Below, in pieces: positions 1 through 7,385 of a DNA stretch of 16,770 bases (its first letter is position 1; every line of letters begins with the position of its first letter). The stretch spans positions 1 to 16,770 of the forward strand of contig PNJM01000020.1 in NCBI GenBank assembly GCA_013821865.1, in the 5' to 3' direction. The translations under genes and the position numbers were made by a program. Under the pieces are notes generated by a model. That model saw nothing but the letters and a program-made list of their open reading frames with translations, was not told the DNA's origin and searched no databases. The stretch is from Rhodocyclaceae bacterium (GTDB lineage Bacteria; Pseudomonadota; Gammaproteobacteria; Burkholderiales; Rhodocyclaceae).

Positions 1-22
1 GCGTTTTTGGCCACAACCCGAA

Positions 23-128
23 GGGAACGATCATTTTTAGGCGCATGGCCGCGTTGCGGCTGCGCTGGCGTGGAATCACCACGCGGCGCTTGCCGCGCCT
101 TGCCCTGCGCCTAAAAATGACCGTTCGC
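23..128. repeat. Long imperfect palindrome (REP/MITE-like)
   Basis: The arms at 23–45 and 106–128 are inverted copies matching at 21 of 23 positions; the inner 15 bases (31–45 TCATTTTTAGGCGCA and 106–120) are identical. The interior also folds on itself: GCGTGG and CCACGC pair around a 5-base loop near 68–80, and further partial pairing lies between. The whole unit is therefore about 106 bp of near-complete hairpin. It lies downstream of alaC (minus strand) and has no U-tract after the stem in either direction, so it is not a classic intrinsic terminator. No gene is seen in 1–154. A dispersed intergenic repeat or a small non-autonomous element is the best reading, but copy number cannot be seen here. 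Confidence 0.75.
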
Positions 129-154
129 ACCGACAAAATGATGGAGAGCACGCC

Positions 155-1351
155 CTATAGCAGTCCATCCTTCTTGAGCATTTCCTTGATGCCGCGAATG
201 GCCTGGCGGGTGCGCTCCTCGTTCTCGATGAGCGCGAAACGCACGTGGTCGTCGCCGTATTCGCCGAAGCCGACGCCGGGACTGACCGCCACCTTGGCAT
301 CGGCGAGCAGCTTCTTGGCGAACTCCAGCGAACCGAGCTGCTCGTAGACCGGCGGAATCTTCGCCCAGATGTACATCGAGGCCTTCGGCACCTCGACCAT
401 CCATCCGGCCTCGTGCAGGCCTTTGGCCAGGACATTGCGGCGGTTCTGGTACTGCTGGCGGACTTCCTCGACGCAGTCCTGCGGGCCGTCCAGCGCGATG
501 ACCGAGGCGACCTGGATCGGCGTGAAGGTGCCGTAGTCGTGATAGCTCTTGATGCGCGCCAGGGCATTGCACAGGTCCTTGTTGCCGACCATGTAGCCGA
601 TGCGCCAGCCGGCCATGTTGTAGCTCTTCGACATGGTGAAAAATTCCACCGCCACGTCGCGTGCACCCGGCACCTGCATGATCGACGGCGCCTGATTGTC
701 GGCAAATGCGCCATCGAAGACGATGTCGGCGTAGGCCAGGTCGTGCACCACCAGGATGTCGTGCCGCTTCGCCAGCGCCACGACGCGCTCGAAGAACTCC
801 AGCTCGACGCAGCGCGCCGTCGGGTTGCTCGGGAAGCCGAGGATCATCATCTTCGGCTTCGGCGTGCACTCGCGGATGGCGCGCTGCAGTTCCTCGAAGA
901 AATCCACGTCCGGCGTCATGCGCACCGAGCGGATGTCGGCGCCGGCGATGATGGCGCCGTAGATATGGATCGGGTACGAGGGGTTCGGCACCAGCACCGT
1001 GTCGCCGCGGTCGAGCGTGGCCAGCATCAGGTGGGCCAATCCTTCCTTCGAGCCGATGGTGACGACGGCCTCGGTCTCCGGGTCGAACGTGACGTCATAG
1101 CGGCGCCGGTACCAGTCGCAGATCGCCTTGCGCAGGCGGGGGATGCCCTTGGACACCGAGTAGCCGTGCGTGTCGCCGCGCTGGGTCGCCTCGACCAGCT
1201 TGTCGACGATATGCTTGGGCGTGGCCCCGTCCGGGTTGCCCATGCTCATGTCGATGATGTCCTCGCCGCGCCGGCGGGCGGCCATCTTCAGCTCGCCCGT
1301 GATGTTGAACACATAGGGCGGCAAGCGCTTGATTCTCGGGAAGTCCTTCAT
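155..1351 (-). CDS. alaC: AlaC-type PLP-dependent alanine aminotransferase
   Basis: A 398-residue class I/II fold-type I aminotransferase, close to the usual length of AlaC (YfdZ), about 400 residues. The family transfers the amino group between glutamate and pyruvate in the cytoplasm. Visible signatures are NPSYPIH and GFPSNPTA in the substrate/cofactor region, [13 protein letters not shown] with the PLP-binding aspartate and tyrosine, and [15 protein letters not shown], in which Lys242 should form the Schiff base with PLP. The C-terminal small domain ends in EENEER-type sequence ([15 protein letters not shown]), typical of this family. The ATG at 1349–1351 gives the family N-terminus ([15 protein letters not shown]). 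In many betaproteobacteria this gene precedes hom and thrC; here the gene after it lies outside the window, beyond the palindrome. The assignment as alaC rather than a related aspartate-type aminotransferase rests on motif resemblance. Confidence 0.88.
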   Translation of the reverse strand: MKDFPRIKRLPPYVFNITGELKMAARRRGEDIIDMSMGNPDGATPKHIVDKLVEATQRGDTHGYSVSKGIPRLRKAICDWYRRRYDVTFDPETEAVVTIGSKEGLAHLMLATLDRGDTVLVPNPSYPIHIYGAIIAGADIRSVRMTPDVDFFEELQRAIRECTPKPKMMILGFPSNPTARCVELEFFERVVALAKRHDILVVHDLAYADIVFDGAFADNQAPSIMQVPGARDVAVEFFTMSKSYNMAGWRIGYMVGNKDLCNALARIKSYHDYGTFTPIQVASVIALDGPQDCVEEVRQQYQNRRNVLAKGLHEAGWMVEVPKASMYIWAKIPPVYEQLGSLEFAKKLLADAKVAVSPGVGFGEYGDDHVRFALIENEERTRQAIRGIKEMLKKDGLL

Positions 1352-1373
1352 TCCGGCCGGGCTGCAGAAAAGC

Positions 1374-1379
1374 TATAAT
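1374..1379 (+). promoter_or_regulatory. Candidate sigma70 -10 for the Mth938-like gene
   Basis: A perfect TATAAT sits at 1374–1379 within GCTATAATG. It lies 40 nt upstream of the ATG at 1420, giving a leader of about 34 nt. The -35 region (about 1351–1356, TTCCGG) is weak and overlaps the alaC start codon, so the two divergent genes share this 68-nt gap. Confidence 0.5.
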
Positions 1380-1419
1380 GTTACCCGACCGAATACTCTG
1401 CGACAAATCAATCCCCTAG

Positions 1420-1791
1420 ATGAAGCTTCACCTCGACACCCCTGAAGGCCGGAACACGGTCACCGGCTACGGCGCGGGGTACGTGGCCATCAACCACCGG
1501 CGGCATGAAACCAGCCTCGTCCTCCTGCCCGACCGGATCGTCGAGGCCTGGGGCATGGCGGGCTTCGACGCCCTGTCGGAAGCGGATTTCCGGATGCTGC
1601 GCGAACTGGCGCCGGAGATGGTCCTGCTCGGCACCGGCAGCCGGCAGCGTTTTCCCGCCCCCGCCCTGCTGCGCCCGCTGATCGAGGCACGCATCGGCTG
1701 CGATGTGATGGATCTGCCGGCCGCCTGCCGCACCTACAACATCCTCATGGCGGAAGGGCGACGCGTCGCCGCCGCCCTGCTGATCGACTGA
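1420..1791 (+). CDS. Mth938-like (DUF498/NDUFAF3-type) domain protein
   Basis: A 123-residue protein that consists of a single Mth938-like domain. Features matching that family are the early TGYGAGYVAIN strand, the LLPDRIVEAWG segment, the LLGTGSRQRFPAP motif and the closing VMDLPAACRTYNILMAEGRRVAAALL, in which a small protein of Rossmann-like fold ends. Bacterial members are mostly uncharacterised; the eukaryotic relative NDUFAF3 is a complex I assembly factor, but no such role is shown for stand-alone bacterial copies. The start ATG follows a good -10 element. It is transcribed toward the arn genes 160 nt further on and could share their transcript, but nothing links it to that pathway functionally. 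The family call is fairly secure; the molecular function is unknown. Confidence 0.8.
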   Translation: MKLHLDTPEGRNTVTGYGAGYVAINHRRHETSLVLLPDRIVEAWGMAGFDALSEADFRMLRELAPEMVLLGTGSRQRFPAPALLRPLIEARIGCDVMDLPAACRTYNILMAEGRRVAAALLID

Positions 1792-1807
1792 GCCGTCTCG
1801 CCTCTCG

Positions 1808-1957
1808 ATGCGTGAAACCTTCCTGTCGCGGCTTTTCCTGCTGCTCGGCCACGAGCGGCTGGGCAGGTCGAATTCATCTCACTGCCTATCCGGGCAGGGG
1901 CAGCCGCTGCTCACCGAAGGCGTGCCCTTCTACAGCGTTATCGTGAGAAAACCATGA
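1808..1957 (+). CDS. 49-residue ORF overlapping the flippase start (remnant or leader ORF)
   Basis: This ORF runs from an ATG at 1808 to a TGA at 1955–1957 and overlaps the next gene's ATG by the same 4-nt ATGA used at the later arn junctions. It has no Shine-Dalgarno sequence before its ATG. Its N-terminus is hydrophobic (FLSRLFLLLGHERLG) and its end, VPFYSVIVRKP, resembles the last beta strand of class I SAM-dependent methyltransferases. It is far too short to be such an enzyme, and the preceding gene leaves no room for the rest. It may be the 3' remnant of a deleted methyltransferase gene whose stop still couples to the flippase, a short translated leader, or non-coding. The 162-nt gap 1792–1953 holds no convincing promoter. 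Confidence 0.35.
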   Translation: MRETFLSRLFLLLGHERLGRSNSSHCLSGQGQPLLTEGVPFYSVIVRKP

Positions 1958-2325
1958 GCGCAGTCAGCTTCGCCCTGATCATCACCAGCGTGCTGCTCAA
2001 CGCCGTCGCCCAGCTGCTGCTCAAGGCCGGCACCAACGCCGTCGGGCACTTCGAGTTCCATCTTGACAACGTCCTGCCCGTCGGCCTCAAGCTCGCCTTC
2101 GAGCCGCACATCATGGGCGGCGTCGCCTGCTACGTGGTCAGCCTGGTGGTGTGGATCATGGGCCTGTCGCGCGTGCCGGTGTCGGTGGCCTACCCCATGC
2201 TGTCGATCGGCTACGTCATCAACGCCTTCGTCGCCTGGCACTGGTTCGGCGAGGCCCTGACGGCGCAGAAGCTGGCCGGCATAGGATTCATTGTCGTCGG
2301 CGTGTTCCTGGTCGCCCGCTCATGA
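1954..2325 (+). CDS. EamA/SMR-type 4-TM flippase subunit (ArnE/ArnF-like)
   Basis: A 123-residue integral inner-membrane protein with four predicted helices at about 5–24, 52–70, 75–94 and 103–121. Helix 3 carries VPVSVAYPMLSIGYV, the hallmark of ArnE/ArnF-type proteins, and helix 1 carries NAVAQLLLKAG, common to the small EamA family. ArnE and ArnF together are believed to flip undecaprenyl-phosphate-L-Ara4N to the periplasmic face. Only one such gene is present here, so it may work as a homodimer or with a partner encoded elsewhere. It heads the arn run and overlaps arnB by 4 nt (ATGA at 2322–2325). Whether it is closer to ArnE or ArnF cannot be decided by eye, so no symbol is given. Confidence 0.8.
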   Translation: MSAVSFALIITSVLLNAVAQLLLKAGTNAVGHFEFHLDNVLPVGLKLAFEPHIMGGVACYVVSLVVWIMGLSRVPVSVAYPMLSIGYVINAFVAWHWFGEALTAQKLAGIGFIVVGVFLVARS

Positions 2326-3461
2326 GCTTCCTTCCCTTCACCCGGCCGACGATCGACGAAGAAACGATTGCCGGCGTCGCCGACGTGCTGCGCTCGGGCT
2401 GGATCACCAGCGGGCCGCAGGTGAAGGCGTTCGAGGCGGCCCTGTCGGAATACTTCGGCGGGCGGCCGGTGCGCGCCTTCAATTCGGGCACCGCCACCCT
2501 CGAAGTGGCGCTCGCCCTGTGCGGCATCGGCGCCGGAGACGAAGTCATCACCACCCCCCTCTCCTGGGTCGCCACGGCCAACGTCATCCTGCGCGCCGGC
2601 GCCAGGCCGGTTTTTGTCGATGTCGATCCCGTCACGCGCAACATCGACCTCCACCGCATCGAAGCGGCCATCACCCCGCGCACCCGCGCCGTCATGCCGG
2701 TGGATCTGGCCGGCCTGCCCGTCGACCGCGACCGGCTCTATGCCATCGCCCGTCCACGCGGCCTGCGCGTCATCGAGGATGCGGCCCAGTCCATGGGCGC
2801 GTCATGGGGCGGCAGGCGCATCGGCAGCATGGGCGACCTGGTGTCGATCAGCTTCCATGCCAACAAGAACATGACGACCGGGGAGGGCGGCTGCCTGGTG
2901 CTGAACGACACGGACGAAGCCGCACTGGCCGAGAAACACCGCCTGCAGGGCGTGGTGCGCGACGCCGACGGCGGCATGGACGTGGATGTGCTCGGCGGAA
3001 AGTTCAACCTGACGGACATCGCCGCCCGCATCGGCATCGACCAGCTGAAGCGGATCGACGCCTTCAACGCCCGCCGGCGCGAGCTCGCCCGGCGCTATTT
3101 CGAGCGCTTCGCCGAAATGAACGGGCAACCGGAGTGGGAGTGCGGCCTGCCGCCGGCCGATTTCGGAAACGGCAACTGGCACATGTTCCAGATCAACGTG
3201 CCGTTCGACCGGCTGCGCATCGGCCGCGGCGACTTCATCCGCGCCATGCAGGAGCGCGAAATCGGCGTCGGCGTCCATTACCCCGCCATCCACCTGTTCA
3301 CCGCCTATCGCCGGCTCGGTTTCAAGGCGGGCGACTTCCCCCATGCCGAGCGCATCGGACGCGAAACGGTTACACTGCCGCTGTTTCCGGCCATGCAGAG
3401 CGCAGACGTCGATCGCGTCTGCGCCGCGGTCTGCGACATCATTGCCAAGAACAGAAAATGA
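2322..3461 (+). CDS. arnB: UDP-4-amino-4-deoxy-L-arabinose--oxoglutarate aminotransferase
   Basis: A 379-residue DegT/DnrJ/EryC1/StrS-family PLP enzyme, the same size as enterobacterial ArnB. It transfers an amino group from glutamate to UDP-4-keto-pentose, giving UDP-L-Ara4N. The PLP lysine is Lys182 in SFHANKNMTTGEGG, matching the SFHAxKN motif of ArnB. Other landmarks are FNSGTATLE (55–61), SWVATANVILRAGA (81–94), VIEDAAQSMGA with the cofactor-binding aspartate, and GVGVHYPAIHL near the C-terminus. The ATG at 2322 overlaps the flippase stop; upstream in-frame extension is not conserved-looking. It overlaps arnC by 4 nt at 3458–3461. The sugar specificity is inferred largely from the surrounding arn genes, since this superfamily serves many nucleotide sugars. 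Confidence 0.9.
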   Translation: MSFLPFTRPTIDEETIAGVADVLRSGWITSGPQVKAFEAALSEYFGGRPVRAFNSGTATLEVALALCGIGAGDEVITTPLSWVATANVILRAGARPVFVDVDPVTRNIDLHRIEAAITPRTRAVMPVDLAGLPVDRDRLYAIARPRGLRVIEDAAQSMGASWGGRRIGSMGDLVSISFHANKNMTTGEGGCLVLNDTDEAALAEKHRLQGVVRDADGGMDVDVLGGKFNLTDIAARIGIDQLKRIDAFNARRRELARRYFERFAEMNGQPEWECGLPPADFGNGNWHMFQINVPFDRLRIGRGDFIRAMQEREIGVGVHYPAIHLFTAYRRLGFKAGDFPHAERIGRETVTLPLFPAMQSADVDRVCAAVCDIIAKNRK

Positions 3462-4402
3462 GCCGGCCCGAGCTCTCGATCGTCATCCCCATCTATAACG
3501 AAGAAGCGGGCCTCTCCGCGCTCTTCGCGCGCCTCTATCCGGCGCTTGATGCCCTGGACACGAGCTACGAGATCATTTTTGTCAACGACGGCAGCCGCGA
3601 CCGCTCCGCGGCCATCCTGCGCGAGCAGTTCCAGGCGCGGCCGGACGTCACGCGCGTCATCCTCTTCGCCGCCAACTTCGGCCAGCACATGGCGATCATG
3701 GCCGGCTTCGAGCAATGCCGCGGCGAGATCGTCGTCACGCTCGACGCCGACCTGCAGAACCCGCCCGAGGAAATCGGCAATCTCGTCGCCAGGATGCGCG
3801 AGGGCTACGACTACGTCGGCAGCATCCGGCGCAGGCGGCAGGACAGCTTCTTCCGCCGCACCGCCTCGCGTTTCATCAACCGCCTCCGCGAACGCACCAC
3901 CCGGATCCATATCACCGACCAGGGCTGCATGCTGCGCGCCTACGGCCGCAAGGTCGTCGACGCCATCAACAGCTGCCGCGAGGTCAACGCCTTCATCCCG
4001 GCGCTGGCCTACACTTTTGCGCAGAGGCCGACCGAGATCGAGGTCGGCCATGAGGAACGCGCCGCCGGCGCATCGAAGTATTCCTTCTACAGCCTGCTGC
4101 GGCTCAACTTCGACCTGATGACGGGCTTCTCGCTGGTGCCGCTGCAGATGTTCTCGCTCGGCGGCATGGTGATCGCGCTCCTCTCCGCACTGTTCGTCGC
4201 CTACCTGGCCATCCGCCGGCTCATCGTCGGCCCCGAGGCGGAGGGCGTGTTCACGCTGTTCGGCATCGCCTTCTTTCTCATCGGCATCCTGCTCTTCGGC
4301 CTGGGCCTGGTCGGCGAGTATGTCGGCCGCATCTACCAGCAGGTGCGCCGCCGGCCGCGCTACCTGGTGGATGCGATCATCGAGCGCGACGATCAGGAAT
4401 GA
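3458..4402 (+). CDS. arnC: Undecaprenyl-phosphate 4-deoxy-4-formamido-L-arabinose transferase
   Basis: A 314-residue GT2 glycosyltransferase. It is expected to move the formylated aminopentose from UDP to undecaprenyl phosphate on the cytoplasmic face. The catalytic domain has SIVIPIYNEE (7–16), FVNDGSRD (41–48), the metal-binding TLDADLQNPPEEI with Asp96/Asp98, and DQGCMLRAYGR (154–164). Two transmembrane helices at about 229–251 and 264–287 are followed by a basic tail with GEYVGRIYQQVRRRPRYLV, the arrangement of ArnC and related polyprenyl-phosphate transferases. E. coli ArnC is 322 residues. The gene overlaps arnB and the formyltransferase by 4 nt each, so translation is probably coupled. 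Related DPM1-like enzymes use other sugars; context makes ArnC the best call. Confidence 0.88.
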   Translation: MSRPELSIVIPIYNEEAGLSALFARLYPALDALDTSYEIIFVNDGSRDRSAAILREQFQARPDVTRVILFAANFGQHMAIMAGFEQCRGEIVVTLDADLQNPPEEIGNLVARMREGYDYVGSIRRRRQDSFFRRTASRFINRLRERTTRIHITDQGCMLRAYGRKVVDAINSCREVNAFIPALAYTFAQRPTEIEVGHEERAAGASKYSFYSLLRLNFDLMTGFSLVPLQMFSLGGMVIALLSALFVAYLAIRRLIVGPEAEGVFTLFGIAFFLIGILLFGLGLVGEYVGRIYQQVRRRPRYLVDAIIERDDQE

Positions 4403-5343
4403 CCCGCGCCGTCGTCTTCGCCTACCACAACGTCGGCGTGCGCTGCCTGTCCGTCCTGCTGGCGCGCGGCATCGAAGTGCCGCTGGTGCTCACGCACCGC
4501 GACAACCCGGATGAAACGATCTGGTTCGACAGCGTGGCTGAACTTTGTGCCCTGCACGATATCCCCGCGATCATGCCGGACGACCCGAACGCACCCGATA
4601 CAACCGCCCGCATCGCCGCGCTGCAGCCGGATTTCCTGTTTTCCTTCTACTACCGACGGATGCTGCAACCGGGCCTCCTGCAACTCGCGCAGCGCGGCGC
4701 CTACAACCTGCACGGGTCGCTGCTGCCGCGGTACCGCGGCCGCGTACCGGTGAACTGGGCCGTCATCCGCGGCGAGCGCGAAACCGGCGCCACCCTGCAT
4801 CGGATGGTGGAAAAACCCGATGCGGGCGCCATCGTCGCGCAGCAGGCCGTGCCCATCCTGCCCGACGACACGGCGTTGGCGGTCTTCAACAAGGTCACCG
4901 TCGCCGCCGAGATGGCCCTCGACCGCGTGCTGCCGCAACTCGTTGCCGGCACCGCGCCGCATGTGGCGCAGGATCTCGCCCGGGGCTCGTACTTCGGCGG
5001 ACGCAGGCCGGAGGACGGCCGCATCGACTGGAACGACACGGCGGAGACGGTGCACAACCTGGTGCGCGGCGTCGCCCCGCCCTACCCGGGCGCCTTCACC
5101 GAAATCGCCGGCAAGAACCTGCGCATCCTGAAGACCCTGCGCCAGCCCGGCCGGCGTAGGGATTACGGCCATCCCGCCCTTTTCGCCGAAAATGGCCGCT
5201 GCTACGCCCAATGCGCCGACGGCAGCGTACTGCGCATTGTGGAAATCGAGCTGGACGGCAGACTGGCCAGCCCGGACGAAATTGAGCGACAATTCAAAGT
5301 TTTCCCCATATTCCTGTCCACTACCGGTCTGAGCGCACCTTGA
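4399..5343 (+). CDS. arnA1: UDP-L-Ara4N formyltransferase (stand-alone ArnA N-terminal domain)
   Basis: A 314-residue protein equivalent to the N-terminal half of the fused enterobacterial ArnA. It transfers formyl from 10-formyltetrahydrofolate to UDP-L-Ara4N. The formyltransferase triad is intact: Asn103 and His105 in YNLHGSLLPRYRGR and Asp141 in EKPDAGAI, one residue off from Asn102/His104/Asp140 of E. coli ArnA. PVNWAVIRGERETGATLH follows the fold of the family, and the C-terminal OB-like part begins near 200 (RRPEDGRIDWN). It starts with an ATG overlapping arnC and ends with a TGA overlapping the TTG start of the decarboxylase gene. The fused form is known from enterobacteria, and separate genes occur in some other proteobacteria. 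The label arnA1 is informal. Confidence 0.88.
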   Translation: MTRAVVFAYHNVGVRCLSVLLARGIEVPLVLTHRDNPDETIWFDSVAELCALHDIPAIMPDDPNAPDTTARIAALQPDFLFSFYYRRMLQPGLLQLAQRGAYNLHGSLLPRYRGRVPVNWAVIRGERETGATLHRMVEKPDAGAIVAQQAVPILPDDTALAVFNKVTVAAEMALDRVLPQLVAGTAPHVAQDLARGSYFGGRRPEDGRIDWNDTAETVHNLVRGVAPPYPGAFTEIAGKNLRILKTLRQPGRRRDYGHPALFAENGRCYAQCADGSVLRIVEIELDGRLASPDEIERQFKVFPIFLSTTGLSAP

Positions 5344-6383
5344 AAAAGATCCTGATCCTCGGCGTCAACGGCTTCATCGGCCACCATCTCTCCCAGCGCA
5401 TCATCGCCACGACCGATTGGGAGGTGTATGGCATGGACATGGGCAGCGACCGCATCGCCGACCTGCTCCCGCACAAGCGGTTCCATTTCTTCGAGGGCGA
5501 CATCACCATCAACAGGGAGTGGATCGCCTACCACGTCAAGAAGTGCGACACGGTGCTGCCCTTGGTTGCCATCGCCACGCCGGCCACCTATGTGCGCGAG
5601 CCGCTGCGCGTGTTCGAGCTGGATTTCGAGGCCAACCTGCCGATCATCCGCGCCGCGGTGGAGTACAAAAGGCGCGTCATCTTCCCGTCCACCTCCGAGG
5701 TCTACGGCATGTGCGCGGACGGCGAGTTCGACCCGGAGAACTCGAACCTGGTCTACGGGCCGATCAACAAGCCGCGCTGGATCTACGCCTGCGCCAAGCA
5801 GCTGATGGACCGCGTCATCGCCGGCTACGGCCAGCAGGAGGGCCTGGACTACACGCTGTTCCGCCCCTTCAACTGGATCGGCGCCGGGCTGGATTCCATC
5901 AACACGCACAAGGAAGGCAGCTCGCGCGTCATCACCCAGTTCCTCGGCCACATCGTGCGCGGCGAGCCGATCAAGCTGGTCGACGGCGGCGCCCAGAAAC
6001 GCGCCTTCACCTACATCGACGACGGCATCGCGGCGCTGGTGAAAATCATCGCCAACGAGGGGGGCATCGCCAGCGGCAAGATCTACAACATCGGCAATCC
6101 GAAGAACAACTACTCGGTACGCGAGCTGGCCACCATGATGCTCGACATGGCCAAGCAGTATCCGGAATACCGCGATACGGCGGCCAGGGTGAAACTGGTC
6201 GAGACCACCTCGGGCGAGTACTACGGCAAGGGTTATCAGGACGTGCAGAACCGCGTGCCGAAGATCGACAACACCTGCGCCGATCTCGGCTGGGCGCCGA
6301 CGGTGGACATGCAGACGGCCGTGCGGCACATCTTCGAGGCCTACCGCACGCACGTTGCCGACGCGCGCCGCCTTGTCGAATAG
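5340..6383 (+). CDS. arnA2: UDP-glucuronate decarboxylase (stand-alone ArnA C-terminal domain)
   Basis: A 347-residue NAD-dependent short-chain dehydrogenase/epimerase-type enzyme, equivalent to the C-terminal half of ArnA. It oxidises and decarboxylates UDP-glucuronate to UDP-4-keto-pentose. The NAD-binding loop is GVNGFIGHHLS (8–18). The catalytic set looks complete: Ser119-Glu120 in PSTSEVYG, Tyr149 and Lys153 in WIYACAKQLMD, and Arg221 in QKRAFTYIDDGI, corresponding to the arginine (Arg619 in ArnA) that helps decarboxylation. The start is TTG at 5340, overlapping the previous stop (TTGA); this gives the proper MKKILILGVNGF N-terminus and no better in-frame ATG exists. A 90-nt gap with a repeat element separates it from arnD. 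Confidence 0.88.
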   Translation: MKKILILGVNGFIGHHLSQRIIATTDWEVYGMDMGSDRIADLLPHKRFHFFEGDITINREWIAYHVKKCDTVLPLVAIATPATYVREPLRVFELDFEANLPIIRAAVEYKRRVIFPSTSEVYGMCADGEFDPENSNLVYGPINKPRWIYACAKQLMDRVIAGYGQQEGLDYTLFRPFNWIGAGLDSINTHKEGSSRVITQFLGHIVRGEPIKLVDGGAQKRAFTYIDDGIAALVKIIANEGGIASGKIYNIGNPKNNYSVRELATMMLDMAKQYPEYRDTAARVKLVETTSGEYYGKGYQDVQNRVPKIDNTCADLGWAPTVDMQTAVRHIFEAYRTHVADARRLVE

Positions 6384-6390
6384 TTTCTTG

Positions 6391-6461
6391 AAACGCAAAG
6401 GCACGGAGCCGCAGGGGGATTCGCTGGTTTTGCTTCCCGGCGTCCCGGCGTCCCGGCGTTT
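6391..6461. repeat. Octamer-repeat intergenic palindrome
   Basis: The right half holds three perfect tandem copies of CCCGGCGT at 6436–6459. The left half (6391–6416) reads as three degenerate octamers on the other strand, and the outermost 6 bases pair perfectly (AAACGC 6391–6396 with GCGTTT 6456–6461). The centre around 6417–6435 is unpaired. It lies alone in the only real gap of the arn operon, between the decarboxylase gene and arnD, and looks like a mobile or slippage-generated intergenic element. Confidence 0.6.
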
Positions 6462-6473
6462 TATCGGCAGTCC

Positions 6474-7385
6474 ATGAAGCTGGCACTCAAGATCGATGTG
6501 GACACCTACCGCGGCACGCTGACCGGCGTGCCGCGCCTGGTGGATATCCTGCGCAAGCATCAGGCCCAGGCGACCTTCCTCTTCTCACTCGGTCCGGATC
6601 ACACCGGTCGCGCCATCAAACGCGCCTTCCGTCCCGGCTTCATGAAGAAGGTCTCGCGCACTTCGGTGCTCGAGCACTATGGCCTGCTGACGCTGATGTA
6701 CGGCACGCTGCTGCCCGGGCCGGACATCGGCCGGCGCTGCGCGGACATCCTGCGCGGAGTGCGCGACGCCGGCTTCGAAACCGGCATCCACACCTGGGAC
6801 CATGTCCGCTGGCAGGACGGCGTCGAGCATGCCGATGCGCGCTGGACCGAAGCGGCAATGCGGCGTGCCATCGACCGCTACGCCTCCATCTTTGGCTGCG
6901 CTCCCACGACTCACGGAGCGGCCGGCTGGCAGATGAACGCCCATGCACTGCGCCTGACCCAGCGGCTCGGCTTTGCTTACTGCTCCGACAGCCGCGGCAC
7001 CCGGCCTTTCGTTCCCGTGCAGAGCGCGGAAATCGTCCTCTGCCCGCAGTTGCCCACCACCCTGCCCACCCTGGACGAACTGATCGGCCGCGATGGCACC
7101 ACCGTCGATAACGTACACGAGCATCTGCTCGCATTGACCGCGCATCCCGCGTCCGACAGCCACGTCTATACGCTGCACGCCGAACTGGAAGGTCGGAAGC
7201 TGTCCCCCGTGCTCGAGCGTCTCCTCGAAGGCTGGCGCGCGCAGGGTTACGAACTGGTCTCTCTGCGCGGCCTTTTCGAGTCGCTCGACGCCGGCAAACT
7301 GCCAAGGCACGAGATGGTCCGCGGCGAGATCGCCGGGCGCTCGGGCACGCTGATGCTGCAGGGGCCGGAATTCCTGGCGCCGTAA
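6474..7385 (+). CDS. arnD: 4-deoxy-4-formamido-L-arabinose-phosphoundecaprenol deformylase
   Basis: A 303-residue polysaccharide-deacetylase (NodB) family protein; E. coli ArnD is 296. It removes the formyl group from undecaprenyl-phosphate-L-Ara4FN, making the pathway irreversible before flipping. The metal-site motifs are KIDVDTYRG with Asp8/Asp10 and GIHTWDHVRWQD with His106 and His110. THGAAGWQMN (about 144–153) and the YCSDSRGTRPF segment are also typical of ArnD. The start ATG at 6474 gives the conserved beginning MKLALKIDVDT, though its ribosome-binding site is poor. It is the last gene of the arn run; its TAA lies in the loop of a terminator hairpin. Separation from the decarboxylase gene by 90 nt is the only break in the otherwise overlapping operon. 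Confidence 0.9.
   Translation: MKLALKIDVDTYRGTLTGVPRLVDILRKHQAQATFLFSLGPDHTGRAIKRAFRPGFMKKVSRTSVLEHYGLLTLMYGTLLPGPDIGRRCADILRGVRDAGFETGIHTWDHVRWQDGVEHADARWTEAAMRRAIDRYASIFGCAPTTHGAAGWQMNAHALRLTQRLGFAYCSDSRGTRPFVPVQSAEIVLCPQLPTTLPTLDELIGRDGTTVDNVHEHLLALTAHPASDSHVYTLHAELEGRKLSPVLERLLEGWRAQGYELVSLRGLFESLDAGKLPRHEMVRGEIAGRSGTLMLQGPEFLAP

Noticed and set aside
1..154. A start of the next minus-strand gene (possible GTG near 11–16)
   Set aside because: Too few codons are visible and there is no ribosome-binding site; the sequence is dominated by the palindrome.
2151..3461. An N-terminal extension of ArnB back to 2151
   Set aside because: The extra residues are a shifted reading of the flippase gene; the ATG at 2322 overlaps the flippase stop and gives the family's normal length.
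2291..4402. A 703-codon frame that looks like a fusion ending in ArnC
   Set aside because: Its first 390 residues are an out-of-frame reading of arnB (runs of R, H, P, G); ArnC proper begins at the ATG at 3458.
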